Assembly: GCA_964533705.1 (NCBI GenBank)
Contig: CAZHMN010000002.1
Coordinates: 28,608 to 92,607, forward strand
Source of the DNA: CAZHMN01 sp964533705
GTDB lineage: Bacteria; Electryoneota; B3-LCP
Direction: 5' to 3'
Length of the DNA: 64,000 nucleotides
Shown here: piece by piece, positions 35,964-46,125 of the stretch
How positions within the stretch are numbered: position 1 is the stretch's first letter
Layout: each line of letters starts with the position of its first letter
Notes under the pieces: model-generated
Told to the model about the DNA's origin: nothing
Databases searched by the model: none
The model's input: the letters and a program-made list of their open reading frames with translations, nothing else
Program-made: the position numbers and the translations under genes

Positions 35964-36511
35964 AGCGGTTTTTTGCATATATGCTCGGTCTTTGCCTCGC
36001 ATTCGCATCGGGATGCACGGTCAAAACGCCCGAGGTCACTTTCACCAGCGAGCGCACAGCGTTAGAAAAGCAGATTTTGGGTTCTTATCGAACCATCGAA
36101 GAAGACGCCTGGATGATCTCATCGGTTCGCTCCGGAGACGCTCGGGAAATAGCCGTACCCGAGAGCAAGAGGCGGGTGCTGGAAGCCTTCGCCAACCGCA
36201 AGTACAACGCTGATGACATTGAAGATTTCAAGAAGGACAATGTCGTCGGAGAGAACAACAGAGGACTCCTTACGATAAAACCCACAGCCCGCTACAATGA
36301 AGATCCCGAATACAAAAGCCTGGTGGATCGAATTATTGAGGAAGAAAACCGCGATCGTGAGATTATCATGGCGCGCATCGTTGAGATCAATTCCGCAATT
36401 AATCCCCTGGATCATGAAGCCGTCGCTCGAGTTTTCGCCCAGATGAATCAGGACGCCTCCCCGAAGGGTACACTGATTCAGCGAGAGGACGATAGCTGGG
36501 TGAAAAAATGA
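35960..36511 (+). CDS. DUF1318/YdbL-like lipoprotein
   Basis: A 183-residue lipoprotein: the lipobox is AFASGC with the lipidated Cys at residue 19. The mature part starts TVKTPEVTFTSERTALEKQI and contains VVGENNRGLL and EEENRDREIIMARI, which resemble the VGExxxGxL and ENxDRxxIY segments of DUF1318 (YdbL-like) proteins. YdbL-like proteins often accompany YdbH/AsmA-type outer-membrane lipid-homeostasis factors; no such partner is present here. The ATG overlaps the folD stop (ATGA) and the gene is followed after 24 bases by the giant CHAT gene, so it is likely part of the same unit. The family assignment is moderate; lipoprotein status is good. Confidence 0.65.
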   Translation: MKRFFAYMLGLCLAFASGCTVKTPEVTFTSERTALEKQILGSYRTIEEDAWMISSVRSGDAREIAVPESKRRVLEAFANRKYNADDIEDFKKDNVVGENNRGLLTIKPTARYNEDPEYKSLVDRIIEEENRDREIIMARIVEINSAINPLDHEAVARVFAQMNQDASPKGTLIQREDDSWVKK

Positions 36512-36535
36512 CCTCCTCCACTGAAAGTGGTATAG

Positions 36536-39500
36536 ATGAGACCTTTAGCGGCCTTTCTCGTTATCCTCTACTGGATCTGTTTTTGCGTATCCAATCTATT
36601 TTCCCAGACCCAATCCGATAGCACAGCCCTCGAATTATCCCCACCACAGCCCCTCACCGCCGAACTCAGTTCGGAAATTGACCCGGCTATTTCGCCGGAT
36701 GGGCGATGGCTCCTCTACGCGTCGAATCGTTCGGGAAATTACGATCTCTGGATTCGACCCACGGCTGGCGGCGTTCCCACACAGTTGACAACCCATCCAG
36801 CCGATGATTACTCGCCTGTCTGGTCGCCTAAAGGGGATAAAATCTGCTTCGTCTCCACCAGACGTGATCCCCAGGGGGATCTGTATCTCCTCAAAATAAA
36901 GGCGGGGGGCGCAAGGCCGCGAACCTCAGGTTTGCGGCCGTTGGTCAGCGATCCGGGCGCACAGATTTACCCCAGCTTTTCGAAGGATTCCAGATACCTG
37001 GTTTACCAGGAAGGTAGGGGTCAGCAGGCTCGGATTATGCTCATTCGCCCCGGCAAAAAAGAGAAGCTGCCCCTGACGCCCGAAGGTTATCTACAGCCCA
37101 GGTTTTCGCCGCTGGATGATCGCATTCTCTGCGTCCAGATGAGCAAAGACGAATACGGAGGTAACATCTGTATAATCTTACCGGGCGAACTAAAAGCCCC
37201 TTCACCCGAATTCAAAATCGTTTATGGAGGACCTTTTCCGGCGGCGACGCCCTGCTGGTCGCCGCACGGTTCCTCCTTTGTCGTTTCCTTAGTGAACAAG
37301 GACAGGAACGGAGACGGGTTGTTAACTCCCGTTGACGGTGCCTCCCTCTTTCGTTTCGATCAGGTGGGGGTCGAGTACTTCATGCGCCCTATCTCGCTGG
37401 GTGATGCCAGCGAGAGCCACCCATTCTGGGCCGAAAACGAACTTCTGTACTTCATCTCCAACCGCCGGGGCAACCCGGATCTGTGGAGCGTTCCGGCGGA
37501 AGGCCCGGTGCCTCCAGCCTCCTCTGCGTCCGAGGGGTTTTCGTTTGCCCTTTCTATCGGTAAAACAGCGCAGTTGGAAGGGAGAGGATTAACTACCCAG
37601 GAGATACAGGCTAAACTATTGGCTTTCGACCGGCTGCGCCGAGATTTTCCGCAGGAACGGGCTATCTGTGCGCGCTCTATGCTCGAGTCCGCGCGGCTCT
37701 TAAAGGACGCAGGAGACTTGAAGAGCACTGAAACGTTCCTCAAAAGAATTCCACGCCTCTATTCCGATCAGAAAGACGTCTGCGCGCAAGCCATGATTGA
37801 TTACCAACTGCAGGTTCACCAGGCCGCTATTTCTCCTTCTGGCCGCTTTGGCAGCGAGAATCCTTTTTCTCTGATCGCCAACCTGAAGGACATTCAGGGG
37901 GAATTCTCCAACCTGGAAATAGTTTCTGCAAGGGTAAATTACCTCATCGGCGCAGCCCTGGAACAGATCGGTGACGTTGAAGGAGCGCTCAACGCCTATA
38001 ACACCGTTGTCGAACGCTATCCCACTGCTGGCGACTATCCCGCGCTGGCATTATTACGGATTGCCGAGATTTATCTGACATTGGGAAGCGATGAAGCGGC
38101 ACTGAGCACCTATTTAGAGGAGATCAACCGATTTTCTGATCGCTCCACACCGACCAACCAAGCAATTCGCAAGGTCATCGAATTAAAAGTGCAAGGGGAT
38201 GAACCCATCGCCGGGCTGCAGGATTTAATCAGCAGATATGGTGATCTTCCCGCCCTTGGCGCGGCGGCGCAGAAAAGAATCGCTGATTTGTTGGCCGAGG
38301 CAGGGGAAGTGGAACTGGCGCTGGGCGAATACGAGCGCCTCAGGGGATTCGCGGCGCGCCACCCTCTCCCCTACGTCAGGGGCATGCTGGCGGAGGGTTT
38401 GATGTCGGCAGCTCAACTGGAAAATAGGCGCGGCGAATACCTCAAAGCGCAGACCAGGCTCGAGGAGGTGGAGGAAAAGTTCTCTGATTTACAGGAAGGT
38501 TATTATAGTAGAAAAGCCCGCTTTATGCGCATAGCAATGTATTCCGAACGGGCTGAATATCTGAGTTCTATTGGCGATTGGGAGCTGGCTCTGGCAACCT
38601 TCGAAAGAGCCCTTGGATTGGATCCTGAGAGCGCTCATCTTCATCGAGGGAAAATAGCAGCGGCCAACGCCTTGGGCAAGTTGGGCGAAGTTACCCGGAG
38701 GTATCGTGAACAGCTTGCGCAGAACGAAGAGGATGCGGTATTACTCTATGCCCTGGGATTGTGTCTATCGTATTCCGGTGAAAAGAGTCGTGCAGTGCTC
38801 GAAGCATCGAACTCCTACATTCAGCGGGCGATTGCCAAACAGCCAGATTTAGCCTACGGTTATCTTACGCTCGGCTATAACTACGAATTACTGGAAAACC
38901 TAATCCAGCGAAGGGCGAAAACCTCGGGTGGCATTTTCTCAGCAGGAATTCGAACGATTGGAAAAGCTCTGGATCGTCTGGGAAAGTTTCTCACCTTCCG
39001 GGGTGAGGAGGAACCGTTCAGGGGCTATGAAAGGGCCATCGAGATTCTGCAGTTGGGATTGGCCGTAAATGACGAGGCGGTTGATCCCGAACTGGAAGCT
39101 CAGATGCTCTTGAATTTGGGCAATAATTATTATCGGTTGGGGGAATTCGGTTATCCCCGAGCCCTGGCCGCTTATCTGAAACGATTTGAATATGACGGCG
39201 GTTTCTCTTCAGCAGATCAAGAAGCCATCATTCGGGAACGAATAGGACAGGCAGCGGCCATTACGGGAAAGAACGATCTCGCCATTGAGAACTATCAGCA
39301 ATCAAAGCGCCTGTATCATCAAAGTAAGCGCTACGAAGCGGAACTGCGAATATTACTGCGGCTGGCAGAACTCTATCAGGTGATTAACGCCGAAGAGGAA
39401 TCGAACTCCTATTACCGACAAGCCCTGACTTTAGCCCAGCGAGAAGGAATGGAGGTCTCCCCTGCCAAATGGTGGGAAAATATGGCGTTTAACGCTTTAA

Positions 39501-42500
39501 ATATGGGAGATGACGACGAAGCTGCGATCATGAGCAGGAAAGCTCTGGCGGCATTGCCTTCTGAAGAGGATATCCCCGTTGAAAAGATTCAAAATCCGCT
39601 AATCCTTGAACTGTTAGGTATTCCCATCCCGATCTGGAACTTCGGCTACTTAGGAACCGGATCTCCCATGTCGGCGCGGGGGCTTACAAAGCGAGATGAG
39701 TTACTATTAAACTATTCAATCCTTCAGGAGGTTCACAACCGTCGGAAAGATGTCGTAAGTGCCAGAGATGAAGCTTTCAAACGGCTTGCCGTCGCAGTGC
39801 AGAGAAAGGACGACGAAGCCGAGGCGATTCTCTGGAGTGAAATCGGCTTTTTGGACTGGTCTGAAGGGGATTTTGAGCCAGCGCGGCGCGACTTTATTCG
39901 ATCTTTAAACCTCTGCGGGGATAACGGCATGAAGAGCGGGTATCTCTCTGCGTTAATCAATTTATCATGCCTTATATTGAGCGATTCCAGCGGAAGTCAA
40001 TCCCCAAAGAATATTTTGATTAAGGAAACCAAAAGGTTTTCAGATTTTAATATCGGCCTAAATGCGGAAAAATGGGAAGAGATCCGCCGAATCCTGGAAG
40101 AAGTGGATCCCGGACTGGATGCACCTGGGATTAATAAACGCCTTCGCCGGTCGCTTCAACCAAATATTGATCCATTGTCTCAAATCCCGGAAAAAATTGA
40201 CTGGAATCTCATAGATCGACTTCTTCTGCTCCAGAATGATCCCTTTAAAAGCGTGGAAGGCATGCTGCGGCATCTCTCCACTGAAATCGAGGCATTCGGT
40301 CGAGATCCAATCGGTTTCGGTTATGAGAGGGTGCGTCTATATGGACTATACGCTGAAATGTGCCTGAATATGGCCCAGGCTCTCTCCGATACGCTCCTTG
40401 AGGATCAATTTCGCAAGGTGGAACTGCAAGGGGAAGCCTGGTGGGCCTTGAATGAAGGCATTCGAGAAGCAGAAGCCCGGAATCTGATGGATTTGAGCAT
40501 AGCTCTCAGGTTGGACCTGAGTGATTACCTATACTCAATAAATGACCCAGCGGGCGTTGCCGGTGAACTACTGATCGCCCTGGATCAGGCCGAATCGCAG
40601 GGCAGGAACGATCTGCTCTGGCGAGTTTGCTGGAGATTGGGCAGAATTGCCGTGAATGCAACCAGCATAGGACTGGAAACACAGGAAAGTAACCTGCGAA
40701 AAATACTGCGCCGCCCGGCTGAAGAATGGTTCGAGTTAGCGGCGGACGTCTGGTCTAATCTGCCGGATGGTCCGGAAAACTTGGGTGCTCCCGGGCAATC
40801 GAAGATGGAAGCTGACCTGATGTTTCGACTGGCGGCGCAGAACGCTCTTGAAACGAAGAACCGGGAGCGGTTTCTGGAATACGCGCAGATCATTTCCAGC
40901 TTACCCGTCATCGAGGCCGCTCGTAGCCGGATCATCCCCGTTCAGTTTGAACGCCGCAAGGTAATCTGGGGCAGTGGCGGCGGTCTGGTGCCTTTTCTGC
41001 GCTCCGAGCTCAACCGCTTAACGCGGGACGAAGCGCGCCTTCGAAGTGACGAAAAAATTGATCCAACCGAACTTGCAGAAATTCAGCAGAAAATCAAGGA
41101 GACTCAGCAGGAATATTATGCAACTCTGGATAAGGTTATTCAGGATGATCCGGAATTCGCCTCCCTTTTTGCTTTATCAACTTTTTCCGAAGATTCCCTG
41201 CAAGCGGTATTGCAGCCGGGTGATCTCGTCATCCAATTTTTGAACTTAGAAGATAAATTTGTCATTATTCAAATTACCTCAGATTCCGTCAAAATTACGC
41301 CCATTACCCATGACCACCACCGCATTGATGATTTAAGTGACGGGGCGGTTTCGCAGCTGGAATCAGAAGAGCTCTACGAATTATTGTTCGGTTTAGCCGG
41401 TGACCCCCTTGTTGCGGCACAGAGGATATTCCTCATTACTCCTCCGGGTTGGGCACCAGTCCCGTTTGAACGCCTTCTAAAATCAGCTTTTACATCAGGC
41501 AATCCGCCTCTCCTCTACCGCCTCCCGGATCTGCAAAGCTTGATCTACCACCAATTCAAACAATCTCTGGGGGCGGGTGATAATATATCGTTAGGCAGCG
41601 AGAAGAAAATCACCGGCTTTCGCTCTATTGATCCAGGCGATGAGTCCGAGTTAAAAAGGGAAATCGAATCCGCCGGTATGGTTTATCTGAAGTCGGAGAA
41701 TAATGAGACCTACCATCCTTTAGACCGCAGATTGTTTTCCGCAGATGGCAAAACGTGGAAAGTCGTAGATCTGTTCGAGCTGAACTCCAATGGTGACGTC
41801 TTGTTTATACAGGGGAAATTCGCCGCTGAACAACTGTTAGCCAAAATTGGCTTCTTCATGGGTTTTTCCAGCGTTATCATCGTACCTGAAGGTTTGCCGG
41901 ATGCGGAGCTTGATCTTTTCATGGAAACTTTCATCGAAGCCAAGAAGAGCCTCTCTCCTGGCGAGGCTTTTTACACCGCCCTGGAATCTGCTTTAAAGGG
42001 TTTCAGCGAAAAAGCCAGTAGATTGGATTTTCACTATTATGGAATTGGTGGGCTTAGTAAAGAACAGCGCCAGGATTTCGCTCGTCAAAATTTCGCCTCC
42101 ACAATTCGCAAGGGCAACTATAACCTGGAATTGGGGGACGGCGAGTGGGCGCTGCGTTACTACGACCGCGCCCTGAATATGGCTAAGCAGACAGGGGATT
42201 CGACAGCCATTGTTAATCTTCACCAACTTCGCATACAAGCTGCCAGGAAAGCAGAGCTCTGGCAGGAGGCGATTAAGTCCCAGACTGCGATTAATGATAT
42301 GGCGGCGAGAAGCGGGGATGTGCTTTCCCTGGAATCCGGACTTAGAAATCTCTCGGTCTATTTTGACAATGCAGGAGACCTGAAGAATGCCATCAGAACA
42401 CGCGCAGAGGCGCGCGATATGGCGTCACAACGCGACAACGGGCTAAAGACGGCACAAGACGAGCAAATCCTGGCGACGCTCTATGAAAAAAGCGCCAACC

Positions 42501-45004
42501 ACAAAGAGGCAGAAGCTTCCATTCGAAGAGCAATGCAAATCTTCTTCGATTGGGGCGAATATGACCGGTATATCACCAGCGTGATTTATCTTAGCAGGCT
42601 TTACATTATACGGGAAAATTTCGGTGCCGCTGTCCATCTGCTCGAAAATCTGGACAGAGATGCGCGGCGATTTTCAGAAGAGGCGGGGAAGACGATAACA
42701 CTCCCTGCCCAATATTATCAGCACCTGGGTTTAGCTTACGAAGGATTGACCGATTACGACGCGGCCGAAAAGGCGCAAATTGCTGTGCTGCGCACTCTGG
42801 GCGATACAATATCCGTCACCTCAGCGCTTTCACACCAGTATCTCGCCGGTATATATTGGAAGATCGGCCGATTCCAGGATGGTCTGGATCAGCTTGGGCG
42901 GGCAAAGGAGCAATTCTCCAGCCTGGGGCTAAATGAATACTATTATCTGGCGCAGAATACTGAAGCCTTGATTTATCTGAGCCTGGGCGATCAGGAACGA
43001 GCCTCAGAAGAGGCCAAAAAAGCGCTGGAAGGCGCCATCCAGGCCGCAGATTTGAAGAGCGTCTCGCAAATTGAGAAGAATCTCGGCTTGATTGAAATGG
43101 CCGCAAGCCAACCGCATAAGGCCAGAAATAGATTTCAGCGGGCGCTGGACATTGACCGCGAACTGGGTTCAGTAAGAGGGCAAGCTTACGCTTATCTCGA
43201 TCTCGGCAACGCCTATCTCCAGATGGGATTGCTGGATTCCGCCTATGCAGCTCTCCAACGCTCCCTTGAACTGGGAACACAACTTCCCGATCCCCGCGCC
43301 GTCGCCAGATCGCGCCTGGGCTTAGGTATCGCACAGACCCGGAGAAAAAAGCTGAAATCCGGATACAATTACCTGATAAAGGCTCGGCAGATCGCTCAGG
43401 AACGAAACATCGGCGAACTGATCTGGCGGATAGACTTAGCTATAGCACGCCTGGCGGAAATAGACGATCGCGATGACGATGCCGTCGAGGCGGCGAAGCG
43501 GGCTATGGATAAAGTCGAATTGATGCGAGCTGCCATCGCGGCAGAGGCTCTAAAAAGCGGTTTCATGGAAGACAAGCAGGAAATCTACAGGCTTGCGGCT
43601 TCCTTGCTGTTAAAGCAGGGCAAGATTTACGAAGCCATGGACGTCGTAGAACGCGCCCGCTCTCGATCCTTTCTTGACCTTCTCCAGAGCGGGCGCATCA
43701 GTCTTACCGCCGGACTCGATCCAGAGACAAAAAAGCACGAGCATGAGCTGTCAACAGCGCTTTCCAAATTACGCACCGAAACGAGATGGTTGACGGCAAA
43801 GGGGACGGAAAGAACACCGGAGCAGGACGCTCAGCTTGAAAGGAATTTCACTCAGATTGACTCGCTGGAAATTGTTTACGGCAGGCTATTGGAAGAGATT
43901 GAATCCAGACATCCGGGATACCGCAGCCTGGTTTCGGTCGATCCAGAGCCCACGGAAGGAATCCAGGGCCGATTGGATAACGGAGAAGCGCTTCTGGAGT
44001 ATTACCCTCTTGAGAACGCTCTAGCGGTTTTCGTTATGACGAGGGATGGCCTTGACGTGGCCATCGTCTCCATAGATGAGGATTCGCTGAAGGCGCTGGT
44101 ATCAGGGCTGCGTTATAGATTAGAAAGGAAACTCTCGGTTCAAACGGAAGGCCGGAAACTTTACAAGACGCTGATCAAACCTGTCGAAAAAAACATAGGC
44201 GGAAGCCAGCATCTGATCGTCGTTCCGGCAGGGCCGCTGCATTATCTGCCTTTTGCACTGCTCCAAGATGGGGAGGGCAATTATCTGATCGATAGATTTT
44301 CGCTGAGTTTTGCTCCATCGGCCAGCGTGTTCGCATTTTGCAGGAACCGCGCTCACCAGAGGGTTTCACAGACAAAACAGACCATTTTGGCTTTCGGCAA
44401 TCCGGAAACCGATCTCCCCCAGGAGAGTCTATTCTTCTCCGAAAAGGAAGTCAATGCCATTGCCTATACCTATCCCAAAACTGAGGTATTCATCAGGGAT
44501 CAAGCGAAAGAGTCCACACTGATTCGGAAGAGCAAGGAAGCCAGCGCCCTTCATCTCGCCTGTCACGGAGTCTTCGATGCAGCAAATCCCATTTTTTCAG
44601 GTCTCTTTTTATCGCCCGGCGGAAACCAGGACGGACGATTGCAGATGTTCGAGGTTTTCGATCTCAATCTGGATCACTGCGATCTGGTAACTCTTTCGGC
44701 TTGTGAGAGCGGGCTCGGTGGGATTTCAGGAGGTGAAGAGATCGTCGGTTTGAACCGGGCATTCATTTACGCCGGTAGCCCCCGGGTGATCTCCACCCTC
44801 TGGAAAGTTGATGATCTGGCGACAGCGGTTTTAACCAAGCATTTCTACCGCAATCTGCAGTCAGGGATGAACTATGCCCGGGCGTTGCAAAAAGCTCAGC
44901 AGCATTTAAAGGAGCGTATCCACAGCCATCCCGCCTATTGGGCGGCATTCCAATTGAACGGCGAACCCGGCGGATATTTTGAGGCGTTTAGGGCTGAAAA
45001 CTGA
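36536..45004 (+). CDS. Giant exported TolB-propeller/TPR protein with C-terminal CHAT caspase-like protease domain
   Basis: A 2822-residue protein. An N-terminal signal (LAAFLVILYWICFCVSNLF) is followed by TolB/PD40 propeller repeats to about residue 325 (DPAISPDGRWLLYASNRSG; YSPVWSPKGDKICFVS; PFWAENELLYFISNRRGNPD). TPR arrays occupy about 345-1500. A first CHAT-like module at about 1560-1840 (GDLVIQFLNLEDKFVIIQ; ITPPGWAPVPFERLL) has no His/Cys pair at the expected places. More TPRs run to about 2330. A complete CHAT domain ends the protein, with His2677 in HLACHG and Cys2723 in LSACESG, then STLWKVDDLATAVL and HPAYWAAFQL. CHAT domains are caspase/separase-like cysteine proteases. Export to the periplasm, the two-module layout and the FecR/LPP20 neighbours suggest an envelope-located regulated protease; that role is inference. 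Confidence 0.88.
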   Translation: MRPLAAFLVILYWICFCVSNLFSQTQSDSTALELSPPQPLTAELSSEIDPAISPDGRWLLYASNRSGNYDLWIRPTAGGVPTQLTTHPADDYSPVWSPKGDKICFVSTRRDPQGDLYLLKIKAGGARPRTSGLRPLVSDPGAQIYPSFSKDSRYLVYQEGRGQQARIMLIRPGKKEKLPLTPEGYLQPRFSPLDDRILCVQMSKDEYGGNICIILPGELKAPSPEFKIVYGGPFPAATPCWSPHGSSFVVSLVNKDRNGDGLLTPVDGASLFRFDQVGVEYFMRPISLGDASESHPFWAENELLYFISNRRGNPDLWSVPAEGPVPPASSASEGFSFALSIGKTAQLEGRGLTTQEIQAKLLAFDRLRRDFPQERAICARSMLESARLLKDAGDLKSTETFLKRIPRLYSDQKDVCAQAMIDYQLQVHQAAISPSGRFGSENPFSLIANLKDIQGEFSNLEIVSARVNYLIGAALEQIGDVEGALNAYNTVVERYPTAGDYPALALLRIAEIYLTLGSDEAALSTYLEEINRFSDRSTPTNQAIRKVIELKVQGDEPIAGLQDLISRYGDLPALGAAAQKRIADLLAEAGEVELALGEYERLRGFAARHPLPYVRGMLAEGLMSAAQLENRRGEYLKAQTRLEEVEEKFSDLQEGYYSRKARFMRIAMYSERAEYLSSIGDWELALATFERALGLDPESAHLHRGKIAAANALGKLGEVTRRYREQLAQNEEDAVLLYALGLCLSYSGEKSRAVLEASNSYIQRAIAKQPDLAYGYLTLGYNYELLENLIQRRAKTSGGIFSAGIRTIGKALDRLGKFLTFRGEEEPFRGYERAIEILQLGLAVNDEAVDPELEAQMLLNLGNNYYRLGEFGYPRALAAYLKRFEYDGGFSSADQEAIIRERIGQAAAITGKNDLAIENYQQSKRLYHQSKRYEAELRILLRLAELYQVINAEEESNSYYRQALTLAQREGMEVSPAKWWENMAFNALNMGDDDEAAIMSRKALAALPSEEDIPVEKIQNPLILELLGIPIPIWNFGYLGTGSPMSARGLTKRDELLLNYSILQEVHNRRKDVVSARDEAFKRLAVAVQRKDDEAEAILWSEIGFLDWSEGDFEPARRDFIRSLNLCGDNGMKSGYLSALINLSCLILSDSSGSQSPKNILIKETKRFSDFNIGLNAEKWEEIRRILEEVDPGLDAPGINKRLRRSLQPNIDPLSQIPEKIDWNLIDRLLLLQNDPFKSVEGMLRHLSTEIEAFGRDPIGFGYERVRLYGLYAEMCLNMAQALSDTLLEDQFRKVELQGEAWWALNEGIREAEARNLMDLSIALRLDLSDYLYSINDPAGVAGELLIALDQAESQGRNDLLWRVCWRLGRIAVNATSIGLETQESNLRKILRRPAEEWFELAADVWSNLPDGPENLGAPGQSKMEADLMFRLAAQNALETKNRERFLEYAQIISSLPVIEAARSRIIPVQFERRKVIWGSGGGLVPFLRSELNRLTRDEARLRSDEKIDPTELAEIQQKIKETQQEYYATLDKVIQDDPEFASLFALSTFSEDSLQAVLQPGDLVIQFLNLEDKFVIIQITSDSVKITPITHDHHRIDDLSDGAVSQLESEELYELLFGLAGDPLVAAQRIFLITPPGWAPVPFERLLKSAFTSGNPPLLYRLPDLQSLIYHQFKQSLGAGDNISLGSEKKITGFRSIDPGDESELKREIESAGMVYLKSENNETYHPLDRRLFSADGKTWKVVDLFELNSNGDVLFIQGKFAAEQLLAKIGFFMGFSSVIIVPEGLPDAELDLFMETFIEAKKSLSPGEAFYTALESALKGFSEKASRLDFHYYGIGGLSKEQRQDFARQNFASTIRKGNYNLELGDGEWALRYYDRALNMAKQTGDSTAIVNLHQLRIQAARKAELWQEAIKSQTAINDMAARSGDVLSLESGLRNLSVYFDNAGDLKNAIRTRAEARDMASQRDNGLKTAQDEQILATLYEKSANHKEAEASIRRAMQIFFDWGEYDRYITSVIYLSRLYIIRENFGAAVHLLENLDRDARRFSEEAGKTITLPAQYYQHLGLAYEGLTDYDAAEKAQIAVLRTLGDTISVTSALSHQYLAGIYWKIGRFQDGLDQLGRAKEQFSSLGLNEYYYLAQNTEALIYLSLGDQERASEEAKKALEGAIQAADLKSVSQIEKNLGLIEMAASQPHKARNRFQRALDIDRELGSVRGQAYAYLDLGNAYLQMGLLDSAYAALQRSLELGTQLPDPRAVARSRLGLGIAQTRRKKLKSGYNYLIKARQIAQERNIGELIWRIDLAIARLAEIDDRDDDAVEAAKRAMDKVELMRAAIAAEALKSGFMEDKQEIYRLAASLLLKQGKIYEAMDVVERARSRSFLDLLQSGRISLTAGLDPETKKHEHELSTALSKLRTETRWLTAKGTERTPEQDAQLERNFTQIDSLEIVYGRLLEEIESRHPGYRSLVSVDPEPTEGIQGRLDNGEALLEYYPLENALAVFVMTRDGLDVAIVSIDEDSLKALVSGLRYRLERKLSVQTEGRKLYKTLIKPVEKNIGGSQHLIVVPAGPLHYLPFALLQDGEGNYLIDRFSLSFAPSASVFAFCRNRAHQRVSQTKQTILAFGNPETDLPQESLFFSEKEVNAIAYTYPKTEVFIRDQAKESTLIRKSKEASALHLACHGVFDAANPIFSGLFLSPGGNQDGRLQMFEVFDLNLDHCDLVTLSACESGLGGISGGEEIVGLNRAFIYAGSPRVISTLWKVDDLATAVLTKHFYRNLQSGMNYARALQKAQQHLKERIHSHPAYWAAFQLNGEPGGYFEAFRAEN

Positions 45005-45030
45005 ACCTCGCGCAGATATTCTATTCAGCG

Positions 45031-45927
45031 ATGGGAGAAAAACTCAAAAACGATGGTTTAAGGAATAGAAAATCAAGCCAATTGGGGGCATTTCAATTGT
45101 CTTTCAGATTGAAAACCAAAGCCGCCGTTGTTGCGGGGACGGTATTTCTATTCGCTGTTTTTCTATCGAACACGCGATTTGAGGCTGCTGACGTCGCCCG
45201 CGCGCAGGCGGCCGACTCCTCTGTGGTTAGAACGGATTTGACGGTGAAACACCGTGGCGAGGTTACCGATGTCGAAGGGCAGGCGCGGCGGTTGCCCATG
45301 CTGGCACAGGATTGGATCGCCGCGGTTAAAGGGAGCGAGGTCATAAGCGGCGATAAGGTGCGAACCCTGCGTGATTCGAGGGCCGAATTGGCCTTAAAAG
45401 AACTGAACATCATCCGCATGGCCCCCCTGACCACCATTGATATCGTGAAGCTATACGAAGAGACCAAAGAGGGTCGGGATGAGACTGCAATAAACGTTGA
45501 AAAAGGGGACATCTGGGCGCTGATCAACAAAGTGGAAGAAGAAGCGGTTTTCAACATCTCCACGCCCGTTGCAGGCGCGGCGATCACCGGAACGAAATTT
45601 CGCCTCAGCGTTGAAGAGGATTCCTCCACTGTGCTGAAAGTCTACAAGGGAGAAGTCCAAATTACTAACGCACCGTACAACAGGGTTTTGGTCCCGCAGC
45701 CGTTACCGGGGCAGGGACGCCTCCAAATCGAAGGCCCCAAGCAGATCTCTGGTCCGCGCCAGGTGTCGTTCGAAGAGTGGTATTATATCGTCAAAAATAT
45801 GCAGGAGATCCGTATCGGAAAAGATGGCCGGCTGTTGTCATCAGGAATCTTCAGCAGCGACGATCCGGATGAACAGACCGACTGGGTTCAGTGGAATCTG
45901 AAAAGAGACCGAGAACTGGAGCGATAG
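45031..45927 (+). CDS. FecR-domain protein
   Basis: A 298-residue protein with one membrane segment or uncleaved signal (about 31-48, AAVVAGTVFLFAVFLSN) and a FecR domain: GSEVISGDKVRTLRDSRAEL, then LNIIRMAPLTTIDIVKLYEE, VEKGDIWALINK and NISTPVAGAAITGTKFRLSV, which form the typical beta roll. FecR domains occur in anti-sigma regulators and in many exported proteins that bind ligands or envelope polymers. No sigma factor gene is adjacent, so classical FecIR signalling is unlikely. It follows the CHAT gene by 26 bases and probably shares its transcript. The ATG at 45031 has no clear ribosome site, which may mean translational coupling. Confidence 0.8.
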   Translation: MGEKLKNDGLRNRKSSQLGAFQLSFRLKTKAAVVAGTVFLFAVFLSNTRFEAADVARAQAADSSVVRTDLTVKHRGEVTDVEGQARRLPMLAQDWIAAVKGSEVISGDKVRTLRDSRAELALKELNIIRMAPLTTIDIVKLYEETKEGRDETAINVEKGDIWALINKVEEEAVFNISTPVAGAAITGTKFRLSVEEDSSTVLKVYKGEVQITNAPYNRVLVPQPLPGQGRLQIEGPKQISGPRQVSFEEWYYIVKNMQEIRIGKDGRLLSSGIFSSDDPDEQTDWVQWNLKRDRELER

Positions 45928-46032
45928 AATTCTTAAACCCAGCGGCATTATTACGCTTGAGCGCTTAAAAAACTGAAAGCTAAACTTGCAATATTGCTAT
46001 GGGGCTGTTAAATTCAATAACATTCATAATTT

Positions 46033-46078
46033 CCTGATTGCATAATATCTCAACTGATAATGCAAGCTCTTAATCAGG
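46033..46078 (+). promoter_or_regulatory. Hairpin in the leader of the LPP20-like gene
   Basis: CCTGATT (46033-46039) can pair with AATCAGG (46072-46078), and nested GCAT (46040-46043) with ATGC (46060-46063). It lies in the 198-base gap after the FecR gene. It could be an internal processing or regulatory structure; there is no T-run, so it is not a standard terminator. Confidence 0.3.
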
Positions 46079-46125
46079 TACGCCTGGCTCACTTGATGCC
46101 CACAAATTGCATGAGGAGGTTACCG

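Noticed and set aside
42816..43334. 172-codon minus-strand frame within the CHAT gene
   Set aside because: Composition (Arg/Pro/Ser-rich) is typical of an antisense shadow in GC-balanced coding DNA, with no recognisable domain.
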